DNA of 6,299 bases from Candidatus Methanolliviera sp. GoM_oil (GCA_902158735.1 CABGHG010000104.1:1-6299); one strand, 5' to 3'; positions 1 to 5,705 are shown, counted from the first letter of the stretch. Numbers and translations are program-made. Notes: a model not told the origin generated them from the letters alone.

Positions 1-936
1 ATATGGAAAATCCACACCACAATGTATCGCTAAACTGTGCCACAACCATGTTCTTGCGTTCACTTCCAACAGTTTAAATTCACCATCTCTCACATCTTTT
101 TTGAATTCAACCTCCGAAAGCCCATAGTAATTTATCGCTTTCAGAAGACGTGTTCCCAATTCTGCTAATTCAGGCATGTATATGCTTTCTACAAAAGTGC
201 TTGCGCTACCAAAATCCATCGGTCTTTGTCTACTACGTCTACCTATAAGCATCCCTTCAACTTCCCCATTCTTAAAAAATGAACAGAACGAATACAATAA
301 ACTAGGTCCTCCCGGAATCACCTCTTGTACCATGATTTCTGAGGGATCTATAACGTGCGACGCTTTGATATATGCCTGGATAAGCTCATCTTTGTTATTT
401 GCTTTAAAGACTTTGGTTTTTGTTTTCTTATAAAAACGATCCACTATTGCAGGTTTTATTATCACTGGAAAATCGATATCAGACAACATTTCATATAATT
501 TATCTATATTTTCTGGATAACTCGTTTTTGGAACTGGGATATTGTTATTTTCTGCGATTTGGTAAGTTAATTTTTTATTATATGCAAGTTTAGTCACATC
601 CCAGCAGGGTGTCGGGACTTTATAATATTCTTCCAAAGTTTCTTTATGTTTTGATAATATGTACACCGCCACATCGTTCGTAGGCATCAATATCCAGCCA
701 TTTATTTGCTTTCGCCCTGCGAGTTTTACGATAAAATCCACAAATTCGATTTCATTTCCCATATCTGGAGTTTTTATAAATTTTTTAGTGTATCGTGAAA
801 ATCGTCCGATGCATAGATTTCTATCGTTTAAAAGATACACAGGAATGTTTCTTCGCCCCAAACTCCGTATAATTCCCAATGCTTGAACGTGATCACCAAC
901 TACCACGACACCAATATCTCTTTCCTCACTTTCCAT
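1..936 (-). CDS. ATP-grasp carboxylate-amine ligase (3' end beyond window)
   Basis: An open frame of 312 codons runs from ATG at 936 to the window edge with no stop, so the C-terminus is missing. The N-terminus (about residues 7-45) has the pre-ATP-grasp pattern GVVVVGDHVQALGIIRSLG followed by VYLLND. An ATP-binding strand PVIIKPA (Lys161) and the hinge-like VQEVIPGG (Glu205) follow. The metal-binding end has EVEFKKD (Glu277) and LLEVNAR (Glu291, Asn293, Arg295), then WLWHSLAIHCGVDFPY. This is the layout of predicted ATP-dependent carboligases (COG3919-like), which activate a carboxylate as acyl-phosphate and join it to an amine; the substrate cannot be read from sequence. The gene overlaps the upstream deacetylase-like gene by 11 nt, and GGAG (942-945) lies 5 nt before the ATG, so coupled translation is likely. 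It is strikingly AT-rich: 541-600 has 15 G/C in 60 bases. Confidence 0.9.
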   Translation of the reverse strand, partial: MESEERDIGVVVVGDHVQALGIIRSLGRRNIPVYLLNDRNLCIGRFSRYTKKFIKTPDMGNEIEFVDFIVKLAGRKQINGWILMPTNDVAVYILSKHKETLEEYYKVPTPCWDVTKLAYNKKLTYQIAENNNIPVPKTSYPENIDKLYEMLSDIDFPVIIKPAIVDRFYKKTKTKVFKANNKDELIQAYIKASHVIDPSEIMVQEVIPGGPSLLYSFCSFFKNGEVEGMLIGRRSRQRPMDFGSASTFVESIYMPELAELGTRLLKAINYYGLSEVEFKKDVRDGEFKLLEVNARTWLWHSLAIHCGVDFPY

Positions 937-1708
937 AATTTCTCCGCACCCTCCGAATCACATTCGCCTTCACGAAGTTCCTGACACTCCGCTCCGCCCA
1001 CGTCCTGATCCACGAAAGGTAACCATCACTCCACTGATCAAGATGCGACAGCAAACACATCCTCCCGACCCCGCCCTCATTGATCAGATCGATCAGATCG
1101 TCGGTGGATCTAACACCAAACGAATCCGAACTCGTATCAACAAAATCCTTCACACGATACCTCTCTCCAGCCCATGTCCTCCCGGTATCTGAAAAATACA
1201 CCACATCACTATAATCTATCGACAGATATGCCTCGCCGATGATACCAAAATCTTTGAAATCATAATGCTTCCATAGATCGCGGTTATCCCACCGCGTCAG
1301 AGGATTTCCATGCATGCATATTGTCTTAACATCGCAGACTTTCCTCAACTCAGCAAGTTCATCTTCAAATATCCCTATAGCTTTCTCATAGTCCCCTCCT
1401 GCCTTATCGAGCACCTCATAATGATACCCTAACTCATGCCCCAGATCTTCCATCTCTCGTATAATCTCTGGCTTAAACGTCTTTGACACCATCCGAACAT
1501 AATATGTCGAGGTTAACCCCATCTCAGATTCAATCTTCGCAAGTTTCAAAGTGTATTTTATCTTATCATCAACATCGTGTCGCAGTATGATCGCCCTTCC
1601 ATCCACGCCACCTACCAGATATTTCCCAACCGGAACCGGCGTGTATGATGAGTTTAAGACGGCATGACACAGTTCTCTGTATTTCTCGACCGTAAAATCC
1701 AGATTCAT
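926..1708 (-). CDS. Polysaccharide deacetylase-like (NodB-fold) protein
   Basis: This 260-aa protein carries the NodB-type first motif RHDVD (His44, Asp45, Asp47) after a hydrophobic strand. GHELGYHYE (His96) follows, then CMHGNP (His133) and a late SHLDQW (His222, Asp224). These fit the metal-binding and active-site positions of the glycoside hydrolase/deacetylase superfamily. The HDVD form and the MHG motif resemble the divergent WbmS-type branch found in surface polysaccharide clusters, where the true reaction is often unproven. There is no signal peptide or membrane segment, so the protein is probably cytosolic and acts on a precursor. The ATG at 1708 lies 4 nt after the methyltransferase stop, and GGG (1719-1721) sits 10 nt upstream. 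It overlaps the ATP-grasp start by 11 nt, so these genes almost certainly share an mRNA. The first codons resemble those of the subtilase gene (see repeats). Confidence 0.85.
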   Translation of the reverse strand: MNLDFTVEKYRELCHAVLNSSYTPVPVGKYLVGGVDGRAIILRHDVDDKIKYTLKLAKIESEMGLTSTYYVRMVSKTFKPEIIREMEDLGHELGYHYEVLDKAGGDYEKAIGIFEDELAELRKVCDVKTICMHGNPLTRWDNRDLWKHYDFKDFGIIGEAYLSIDYSDVVYFSDTGRTWAGERYRVKDFVDTSSDSFGVRSTDDLIDLINEGGVGRMCLLSHLDQWSDGYLSWIRTWAERSVRNFVKANVIRRVRRNYGK

Positions 1709-1806
1709 GATATCAATGCCCTTTCACCGAACTCATGGAAAACTCCTCCGCAGTCGCGCCCTGACTCTCCCCGCAAGCGATACCAGAATCTTCTTCCACA
1801 GCACGA
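1691..1806. repeat. FemAB-tail junction repeat at the methyltransferase/deacetylase boundary (partner about 3727-3841)
   Basis: The methyltransferase 3' end matches the FemAB 3' end, including GGAAAACTCCTCCGCAGTC (1737-1755 and 3772-3790) identically. The frame that encodes RLRRSFP in FemAB also ends in RLRRSFP here, with a stop at 1733-1735 equivalent to the FemAB stop. Both stops are followed by exactly 24 nt (17 of 24 matching) and then ATGAATC with similar next codons. Here, however, the methyltransferase uses a different frame through the repeat. Confidence 0.75.
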
Positions 1807-2513
1807 CCAACGTCTGTATCCAACACCTTCCTGTCCGGACCATATTTACAAAAAAGTATAACATACGGCGCAAATATCGAAATTGGAAAGAAGAGACTCT
1901 TCCTATAAAGAACTTCAAAACCACATTTTTTAAGAATTTTGATCATTTTAAATATGCTTCGGGTTTTTAGAGTGAAATGTCTACCATCTCTTTTTCTATA
2001 GGAATGCCATAATACTGGATTCAAACTGTTCCTTACATCACATATGAGCGTACCTCCAGGTTTGATTAGATAACTTATCTCCCCTAATATTTTTTCTAAA
2101 TAACAGTCATCAAAATGATGTAACAGTTCAACACATAACACGATGTCAAATACATCTTCTTTGAAAGGTAAATGTGTCGCACTCGCATTTGAAAACACCG
2201 CACTTTGACCAAACAAAGAATTTGCATACCGTAAGGCGGTCATTGAAGTGTCTACACCACAAGGTCTGAAACCATTCGTTATGAATAGCTGAATATATCT
2301 GCCCCCACTGCAACCAATGTCCAATACAGCGTTATTCGTAGATACGTATGGGTGCTGAAGAAATTGGCTGACCGCATCATACTCCTTTTTATGTCTCGCA
2401 GCTCTATGGGACGTTCCAGCTATCCCCTCTAAAAAACGTTTGGCGGATTCGATATTGTCATATCTATCAGCGTTTCTCTTGATTGCGTCAATACTGTTAC
2501 TTTGGTTTTCCAC
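1713..2513 (-). CDS. Class I SAM-dependent methyltransferase
   Basis: The Rossmann methyltransferase signature is clear: motif I VLDIGCSGG (about residues 63-71), the acidic end of strand 2 in CGVDTS, SATHLPF before FDIVLCVELLHHF, and the late strand LIKPGGTLICDVRN. It resembles Methyltransf_11/25 enzymes; the acceptor is unknown. The C-terminal half contains a hydrophobic stretch (SLFFPISIFAPYVILF) that could contact a membrane or lipid-linked substrate. The frame is open from GTG at 2522, but GTG at 2513 is preferred because GGGGGTGAT lies 4 nt before it, giving 266 aa. The last 25-30 residues (from about VGRAVEED to the stop) are encoded by DNA homologous to the 3' end of the FemAB gene, read in another frame, so this tail looks acquired. 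The gene starts 31 nt after the I9-like gene and ends 4 nt before the deacetylase-like gene. Confidence 0.9.
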   Translation of the reverse strand: MENQSNSIDAIKRNADRYDNIESAKRFLEGIAGTSHRAARHKKEYDAVSQFLQHPYVSTNNAVLDIGCSGGRYIQLFITNGFRPCGVDTSMTALRYANSLFGQSAVFSNASATHLPFKEDVFDIVLCVELLHHFDDCYLEKILGEISYLIKPGGTLICDVRNSLNPVLWHSYRKRDGRHFTLKTRSIFKMIKILKKCGFEVLYRKSLFFPISIFAPYVILFCKYGPDRKVLDTDVGRAVEEDSGIACGESQGATAEEFSMSSVKGH

Positions 2514-2530
2514 GCATATCACCCCCTTCC
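2514..2530 (-). promoter_or_regulatory. Ribosome binding site deciding the methyltransferase start
   Basis: Read on the minus strand this stretch is GGAAGGGGGTGATATGC. The part GGGGGTGAT is nearly the full complement of the 16S rRNA 3' end. It lies 4 nt before GTG at 2513 but overlaps GTG at 2522, so the downstream GTG is the better start. Confidence 0.6.
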
Positions 2531-2544
2531 AGTATCACTGTGTG

Positions 2545-2736
2545 CTATACTGCGATAACACCCTTCGAACTCTCCCGCACATCAACAACTCCTTCTATCT
2601 CTTTTATTTTGTATATATCTCTCGCCTTAGTATCGAGTCCAACAACATTTATCAGTTCCGAAACATACGATACTTTACCAAACCTCTTCAGTTCTTTTAC
2701 CACACTTTTGTCTTTGATACGCACTATCAATCGCAT
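2545..2736 (-). CDS. Small I9-like (subtilase prodomain-like) protein, putative protease inhibitor/chaperone
   Basis: This 63-aa protein begins inside the last codons of the subtilase gene (10-nt overlap). GAGG lies 7 nt before its ATG, so it is probably translated by coupling. It lines up over its whole length with the subtilase's own N-terminus: MRLIVRIKD against RYVVEVDEL, SELINVV against SLIDNII, and IKEIEGVVDVRES against IKELKGVSRVRES. That is the pattern of an I9/propeptide-like domain, including the final strand that normally leads into the protease active site. Known free I9 proteins such as yeast IB2/Pbi2 and fungal POIA1 inhibit or fold their partner protease, and the same role is inferred here. 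No signal peptide or cysteines are present. Similarity to the neighbouring prodomain is clear but modest, so it is a diverged relative rather than a recent copy. Confidence 0.75.
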   Translation of the reverse strand: MRLIVRIKDKSVVKELKRFGKVSYVSELINVVGLDTKARDIYKIKEIEGVVDVRESSKGVIAV

Positions 2737-3743
2737 AACATCGCCTCTACTGCTTTATCTGCCCTTATCAATCCATGACCCTGAACCCATCTCGGGAATC
2801 CCTTATCATCAGCAGTGCCGAAGATGGTCGCAACAACCTGCCTTCTGTCGTAATCTCCCATAGACAATAGCAGTGCTGCAGATGCAGAAACAAACGGCGT
2901 GGCAATAGACGTACCCTCTAATTTGAAATCCCCATATTTGATACAACCAGGGGCAACGATATCCGGCTTTAAATGTCCCGGCGCCCCTCTGCTGCTGTAG
3001 TTCGACACTGCTCCATCCCTACCCATAGACCCAACGGCAATGCAAGATTCAGAATTTGCAGGGCACGATATGCTACCTTCGTCAGGTCCATTGTTTCCCG
3101 CAGCCGCAACAGTTATGGCGCTCTCGGCAGCGACATTTACTAATTCACACAGCGGGCATGAACCATCACACGTTCTTGAAATACCCAAACTGATATTTAT
3201 TACATCAACATCCGAATTTACGCACCACTCGATAGATCTCATAATGTCTATCTCGTCCGCTTCTCCACTTCGATCAACTACCTTCGCATTTATGAATGAG
3301 ATATTTGGTGCTACACCCTTGAGAATCCTTGCCATGATCGTCCCATGACCTATGGGGTCATACATCCCTTCATCAGTAAAATCCCGTTCTAAAACCATTG
3401 AACCGCTGACCAATGGATCTGACATATCAATCCCGGAATCAACCACTCCGACCCATACACCATCTCCATAAAATCCCCTATCATGTACATCCGGAATACC
3501 AATTGTATTCAGCGCTTCGGTGAGCATGAGTTTCGCTTTGCCCGATTCACGTACCCGGCTTACACCTTTCAACTCCTTAATGCCCTCGATATTATCAGTT
3601 TCGATTGCTATTATATTATCAATCAATGAAAAAATGTGTATAATCCTGCTGTTCTTTTTCAAGTTCATCAACATCTCTGGTGATAACTCATCAACTTCAA
3701 CCACATACCTCGTGTTATTTCTTCTCTGTAAATCTGGATTCAT
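2727..3743 (-). CDS. S8 family subtilisin-like serine protease (cytosolic subtilase)
   Basis: This 338-aa protein has all the catalytic signatures of a subtilase. Asp102 lies in VVDSGID, His133 in GHGT, the oxyanion-hole Asn217 in AAAGNNGP, and the nucleophile Ser279 in GTSIATP. Residues 12-68 form an I9-like prodomain ending in VSRVRESG, followed by a short linker to the catalytic core. There is no hydrophobic signal peptide, so it probably acts in the cytoplasm unless exported by another route. An insertion-like loop, TCDGSCPLCE (Cys192, 196, 199), might bind metal or form a disulfide. The ATG at 3743 lies 24 nt after the FemAB stop, with GGGAG 12 nt upstream, which is rather far. The 3' end overlaps the I9-like gene by 10 nt. 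A second, truncated copy of the prodomain lies at 5699-5920. The substrate is unknown. Confidence 0.93.
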   Translation of the reverse strand: MNPDLQRRNNTRYVVEVDELSPEMLMNLKKNSRIIHIFSLIDNIIAIETDNIEGIKELKGVSRVRESGKAKLMLTEALNTIGIPDVHDRGFYGDGVWVGVVDSGIDMSDPLVSGSMVLERDFTDEGMYDPIGHGTIMARILKGVAPNISFINAKVVDRSGEADEIDIMRSIEWCVNSDVDVINISLGISRTCDGSCPLCELVNVAAESAITVAAAGNNGPDEGSISCPANSESCIAVGSMGRDGAVSNYSSRGAPGHLKPDIVAPGCIKYGDFKLEGTSIATPFVSASAALLLSMGDYDRRQVVATIFGTADDKGFPRWVQGHGLIRADKAVEAMLCD

Positions 3744-3767
3744 GATATTACTGCGCTCCCATCAAAC

Positions 3768-4802
3768 TCACGGAAAACTCCTCCGCAGTCTCGGTCCCAC
3801 CCTCTCCGCAAGCGACACCGGCATCCGCCTCCACACCTCTGCAAACATCTTCCGCTTCGGACTGATCTGGCTCGTATCCGGCATCTTCTTCCCTTTGTTC
3901 AGATAATACTGGTAGCACAATTGCGCAACCTCCGCACCCCACGGCTTCTTGAAGCGATACGTCCCTGAGTCAGCGATGCTGCGCCCAAAATCAAAGTACT
4001 CATATCCGCCCTCACAACTATCTTTTATCACCGCCCAGTATAATAAGTTATTCGGATTGAATCGCTGATAAGACTTATCAGATGATGCCCAGCCAGAGAT
4101 TACGGTATCCCTGAAATAGAGCAGGAAGATGCCTGCTATAACCCGCCCATCACATCGCACCACCGCGATCTGGGTCTGCTCAGGAAACTCCTCCTGTAGA
4201 TTTGCGTAGAACGAGTGTGCATGAACAGGGGCGCCGAGATCTCGCATATTCCTTGCATATATGCGGTAGAGATCCATGAGATAATCAGCACCAGTCACCA
4301 CTTCAAGACCTGACTTCATCGCTTTCCTTGTCGCATTCCTCACTTTCCTGTTGAATCTCTGCCAGACCAATTCCGGATCCCGCACCAACCCCATGACCAG
4401 AGTGAAGTAAGTATCGTTCGTGACGAATCCGCCCCCATAACGCTCATCATCGGACAAACCTCTAATCTCAAAATAATCCACCCCTTCATCCCTCGCCACC
4501 CCCACCCCTTCCTCCACAAGCGCGCGTCCAACCCCAGCATCATCAGCGCACACCCCACCATACGGAGCAAACGGAACCGAGACCAGCTTCCTGCCAAACA
4601 CCCTGCTCTCCATCAGAAACATCGGCAGAACCCCAACAATCGCATCACCCTCCCTCGCAACCAGATAGCGCGGCTTGTGCCCGTAAGTCTTCTCCACGAC
4701 ATTCCTCCACCCGATCTGGTGATAGAACGTGGATGCGTCCGACTCATAAACATAAGAATCCCACGCGTCCTCTTCCCCGGTGCGAAGTTCAGCGATCTCC
4801 AT
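3768..4802 (-). CDS. FemAB-like/GNAT-fold acyltransferase
   Basis: This 344-aa protein has the duplicated GNAT-fold layout of FemAB-related proteins. The N-terminal part has YESDASTFYHQIGWRNVV, then YLVAREGDAIVGVLPMF and VSVPFAPYGGVCAD. The centre has a basic helix (RFNRKVRNATRKAMKSG). The C-terminal acetyltransferase-like half has VVRCDGRVIAGIFLLYF, the NNLLYWAVIKDS helix and YEYFDFGRS, ending in GTYRFKKPWGAE. These match the Acetyltransf_6 / PEP-CTERM-associated FemAB group rather than true murein-bridge FemX enzymes. Such proteins transfer amino acids or acyl groups from an activated carrier, and they occur in exopolysaccharide loci. No membrane segment is seen. The ATG at 4802 follows GGGGTGG. 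The gene is GC-rich (33 G/C in 60 at 4561-4620), unlike its downstream neighbours. Fragments of close relatives lie at 4830-4925, 5944-6279 and 1733-1806. Confidence 0.9.
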   Translation of the reverse strand: MEIAELRTGEEDAWDSYVYESDASTFYHQIGWRNVVEKTYGHKPRYLVAREGDAIVGVLPMFLMESRVFGRKLVSVPFAPYGGVCADDAGVGRALVEEGVGVARDEGVDYFEIRGLSDDERYGGGFVTNDTYFTLVMGLVRDPELVWQRFNRKVRNATRKAMKSGLEVVTGADYLMDLYRIYARNMRDLGAPVHAHSFYANLQEEFPEQTQIAVVRCDGRVIAGIFLLYFRDTVISGWASSDKSYQRFNPNNLLYWAVIKDSCEGGYEYFDFGRSIADSGTYRFKKPWGAEVAQLCYQYYLNKGKKMPDTSQISPKRKMFAEVWRRMPVSLAERVGPRLRRSFP

Positions 4803-4822
4803 TTCCCACCCCTGCCCGGCTC
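4803..4822. repeat. 20-bp FemAB leader repeat, copy A
   Basis: These 20 bases, immediately upstream of the FemAB start, are identical to 6280-6299 upstream of the collapsed FemAB copy. They contain the Shine-Dalgarno GGGGTGG in minus-strand sense. The identity extends the coding-region duplication into the leader. Confidence 0.9.
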
Positions 4823-4829
4823 CGAAGCC

Positions 4830-4925
4830 TCATGCTCGCAAGCAGCGATGCGGCAGACAAAACCCCCACACCTCTGCGAACATCTTCCGTTTCGGACTGA
4901 CCTGGCTCGTATCTGGCATCTCCAT
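4830..4925 (-). pseudogene. Remnant of a second FemAB 3' end
   Basis: Read on the minus strand, an ATG at 4925 opens a 31-codon frame. Its residues 3-20 (MPDTSQVSPKRKMFAEVW) match FemAB residues 307-324 with one change. The frame then diverges, but a shifted frame continues with a SLLASMRLRSR-like string that resembles the FemAB tail SLAERVGPRLRRSFP. The DNA match to the intact gene is strongest over 4865-4922. This is therefore the broken tail of another FemAB gene placed directly ahead of the intact one, not an independent gene. Translation of the 31-aa frame is not excluded. Confidence 0.7.
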
Positions 4926-4936
4926 CAACCATTGGC

Positions 4937-4966
4937 GTCCATGGAATATGGACTTTATAGATTTCA
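4937..4966 (-). promoter_or_regulatory. Possible archaeal promoter with adjacent inverted repeat
   Basis: In minus-strand sense a TATA-like CTATAAAG (4953-4960) is preceded by TGAAAT, which could serve as a BRE. It is followed by a 6-bp inverted repeat (4937-4942 against 4948-4953, 5-nt loop). If real, it would start transcription of the FemAB-subtilase genes about 25 nt downstream, leaving a leader made of the FemAB-tail remnant. The match is weak and the call tentative. Confidence 0.22.
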
Positions 4967-5404
4967 TAAAACCCCCAATTCTACAACTTCCACCAGATCA
5001 ACCCCCTTAAAGTCGGCATCATCCGCAACGATAAAAGTCATTCCAAACTCTTTCAAAATGTCTTTACCTCTTTTGCACAATTTAGCACAATTATCAGTCT
5101 GCGCTATTCGTCCAGGCAGTGACAACGCACCATCAATTTTTTCATGGTATATACTAACGTCCAGTCGTCCTACGCACCATTTCCATTTACGAAAAAGTAT
5201 ATCGCTAGCCCCCACCCGGAGGGCAGTTTTTACTCGATTTTTTGTGAAAAAATCGTTTGTTACCGCATTTATCTCTCCCCGCTCTATCATCTCAAGGAAT
5301 CGTGTGGATGCCTCACCCCATCTTGGGTCGTCCAATGCGTTGAAAAGGTAAATGTTTGCATCAACGAAGACGTTCTCTCCATCCGGAAGCTCGCTCACTT
5401 TCAT
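4964..5404 (-). CDS. PIN-domain protein, putative VapC-type ribonuclease toxin
   Basis: This 146-aa protein starts with a PIN-type strand and acidic residue, NVFVDANIYLFNAL (Asp15). It ends with MTFIVADDADFKGVDLVEVV, the usual final PIN strands with clustered aspartates. A mid-protein TDN could supply another metal ligand. VapC toxins are Mg-dependent endoribonucleases that cut tRNA or rRNA. The position normally holding a conserved Glu after the second strand reads AVTNDFFTKNRV here, with no Glu at the expected spot, so activity may be altered. The ATG at 5404 overlaps the antitoxin stop by 4 nt (ATGA), the standard toxin-antitoxin arrangement. The assignment rests on fold pattern plus the AbrB-type partner. 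Confidence 0.75.
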   Translation of the reverse strand: MKVSELPDGENVFVDANIYLFNALDDPRWGEASTRFLEMIERGEINAVTNDFFTKNRVKTALRVGASDILFRKWKWCVGRLDVSIYHEKIDGALSLPGRIAQTDNCAKLCKRGKDILKEFGMTFIVADDADFKGVDLVEVVELGVL

Positions 5405-5613
5405 AGTTCTGTGTGGTATAGTTCTTCCAACTCTTTCGTAGTTAATCTCGTTTTAACTATCCCTCTGAGTTTTCTTGCCTGCAATTTGGGTCTTATCAGT
5501 ATTTCATGCCACCTGACCAGAACGTTCGCCTCTCCGATCTCCAACTCATCAAGCAATCCCCGTGGTATAAATATACCATCACCTCTCTCTTCTATTTTTG
5601 TTTCCAGCATCAT
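5401..5613 (-). CDS. AbrB/SpoVT-type antitoxin (VapB-like)
   Basis: This 70-aa protein has the swapped-hairpin AbrB pattern: ETKIEERGDGIFIPRGLLDELEIGEANVLVRWHE in outline, with the typical Ile-Pro turn at 16-17 and a hydrophobic strand reaching LIRPK (39-43). The basic, helical tail RKLRGIVKTRLTTKELEEL is where such antitoxins wrap their toxin. It should bind its own promoter as a dimer and neutralise the PIN protein encoded next. Two ATGs stand in tandem (5613 and 5610). The first is favoured because GAGAGG (5619-5624) lies 5 nt upstream. The inverted repeat at 5635-5659 just ahead is a candidate operator. Confidence 0.8.
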   Translation of the reverse strand: MMLETKIEERGDGIFIPRGLLDELEIGEANVLVRWHEILIRPKLQARKLRGIVKTRLTTKELEELYHTEL

Positions 5614-5618
5614 ATTCG

Positions 5619-5624
5619 CCTCTC
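5619..5624 (-). promoter_or_regulatory. Ribosome binding site of the antitoxin gene
   Basis: GAGAGG in minus-strand sense, 5 nt before ATG at 5613. It favours the first of the two tandem ATGs. Confidence 0.55.
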
Positions 5625-5628
5625 AAAT

Positions 5629-5705
5629 TTTGCTATGGAAATACCTCAACTATTTCCATGCTTATGGGGTCCTGAAAGGTCATGAAGGTTTGCTATGAAA
5701 ATACC
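5629..5705. repeat. 17-bp direct repeat pair, 60-bp period
   Basis: TTTGCTATGRAAATACC occurs at 5629-5645 (R = G) and 5689-5705 (R = A), one mismatch in 17. The second copy overlaps the last bases that still match the subtilase gene (the AATACC...), so it marks the edge of the truncated subtilase fragment. The first copy overlaps the left arm of the inverted repeat. The pair may be regulatory half-sites or the footprint of the rearrangement that placed the toxin-antitoxin pair here. Confidence 0.6.
5635..5659. promoter_or_regulatory. Perfect 9-bp inverted repeat upstream of the antitoxin gene (candidate operator)
   Basis: ATGGAAATA at 5635-5643 is exactly mirrored by TATTTCCAT at 5651-5659 across a 7-nt spacer. 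It lies 22 nt before the antitoxin start, between any promoter and the ribosome binding site. AbrB-type antitoxins bind palindromic or AT-rich sites at their own promoter, so autoregulation is a reasonable inference. No convincing TATA box was found beside it. Confidence 0.45.

Noticed and set aside
176..886. Two short plus-strand open frames in the first kilobase
   Set aside because: They lie antisense to a continuous 312-codon minus-strand frame with clear ATP-grasp motifs.
1080..1105. Short tandem GATCAGATC repeat
   Set aside because: It lies inside the deacetylase-like gene and encodes the acidic/hydrophobic DDLIDLIN, so it is ordinary coding sequence.
1733..1924. 63-codon minus-strand frame ending in RLRRSFP, as a gene
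   Set aside because: It overlaps the methyltransferase; only its last 24 or so codons resemble FemAB, so it is a relic frame rather than a gene. Its value is as evidence for the FemAB-tail repeat.
3748..3942. Alternative minus-strand frame across the FemAB 3' end ending AEEFSVSLMGAQ
   Set aside because: This is the frame that the methyltransferase uses in its copy of the repeat, but here it lacks a start signal and is overlapped by the well-supported FemAB frame.
4677..5351. Long plus-strand open frame of 224 codons
   Set aside because: It runs antisense across the FemAB start and the PIN gene, has no recognisable domain, and is explained by the codon bias of the minus-strand genes.
5144..5698. 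Plus-strand open frame of 184 codons
   Set aside because: It is the antisense shadow of the PIN and AbrB genes, whose motifs, ATGA overlap and ribosome binding site support the minus strand.
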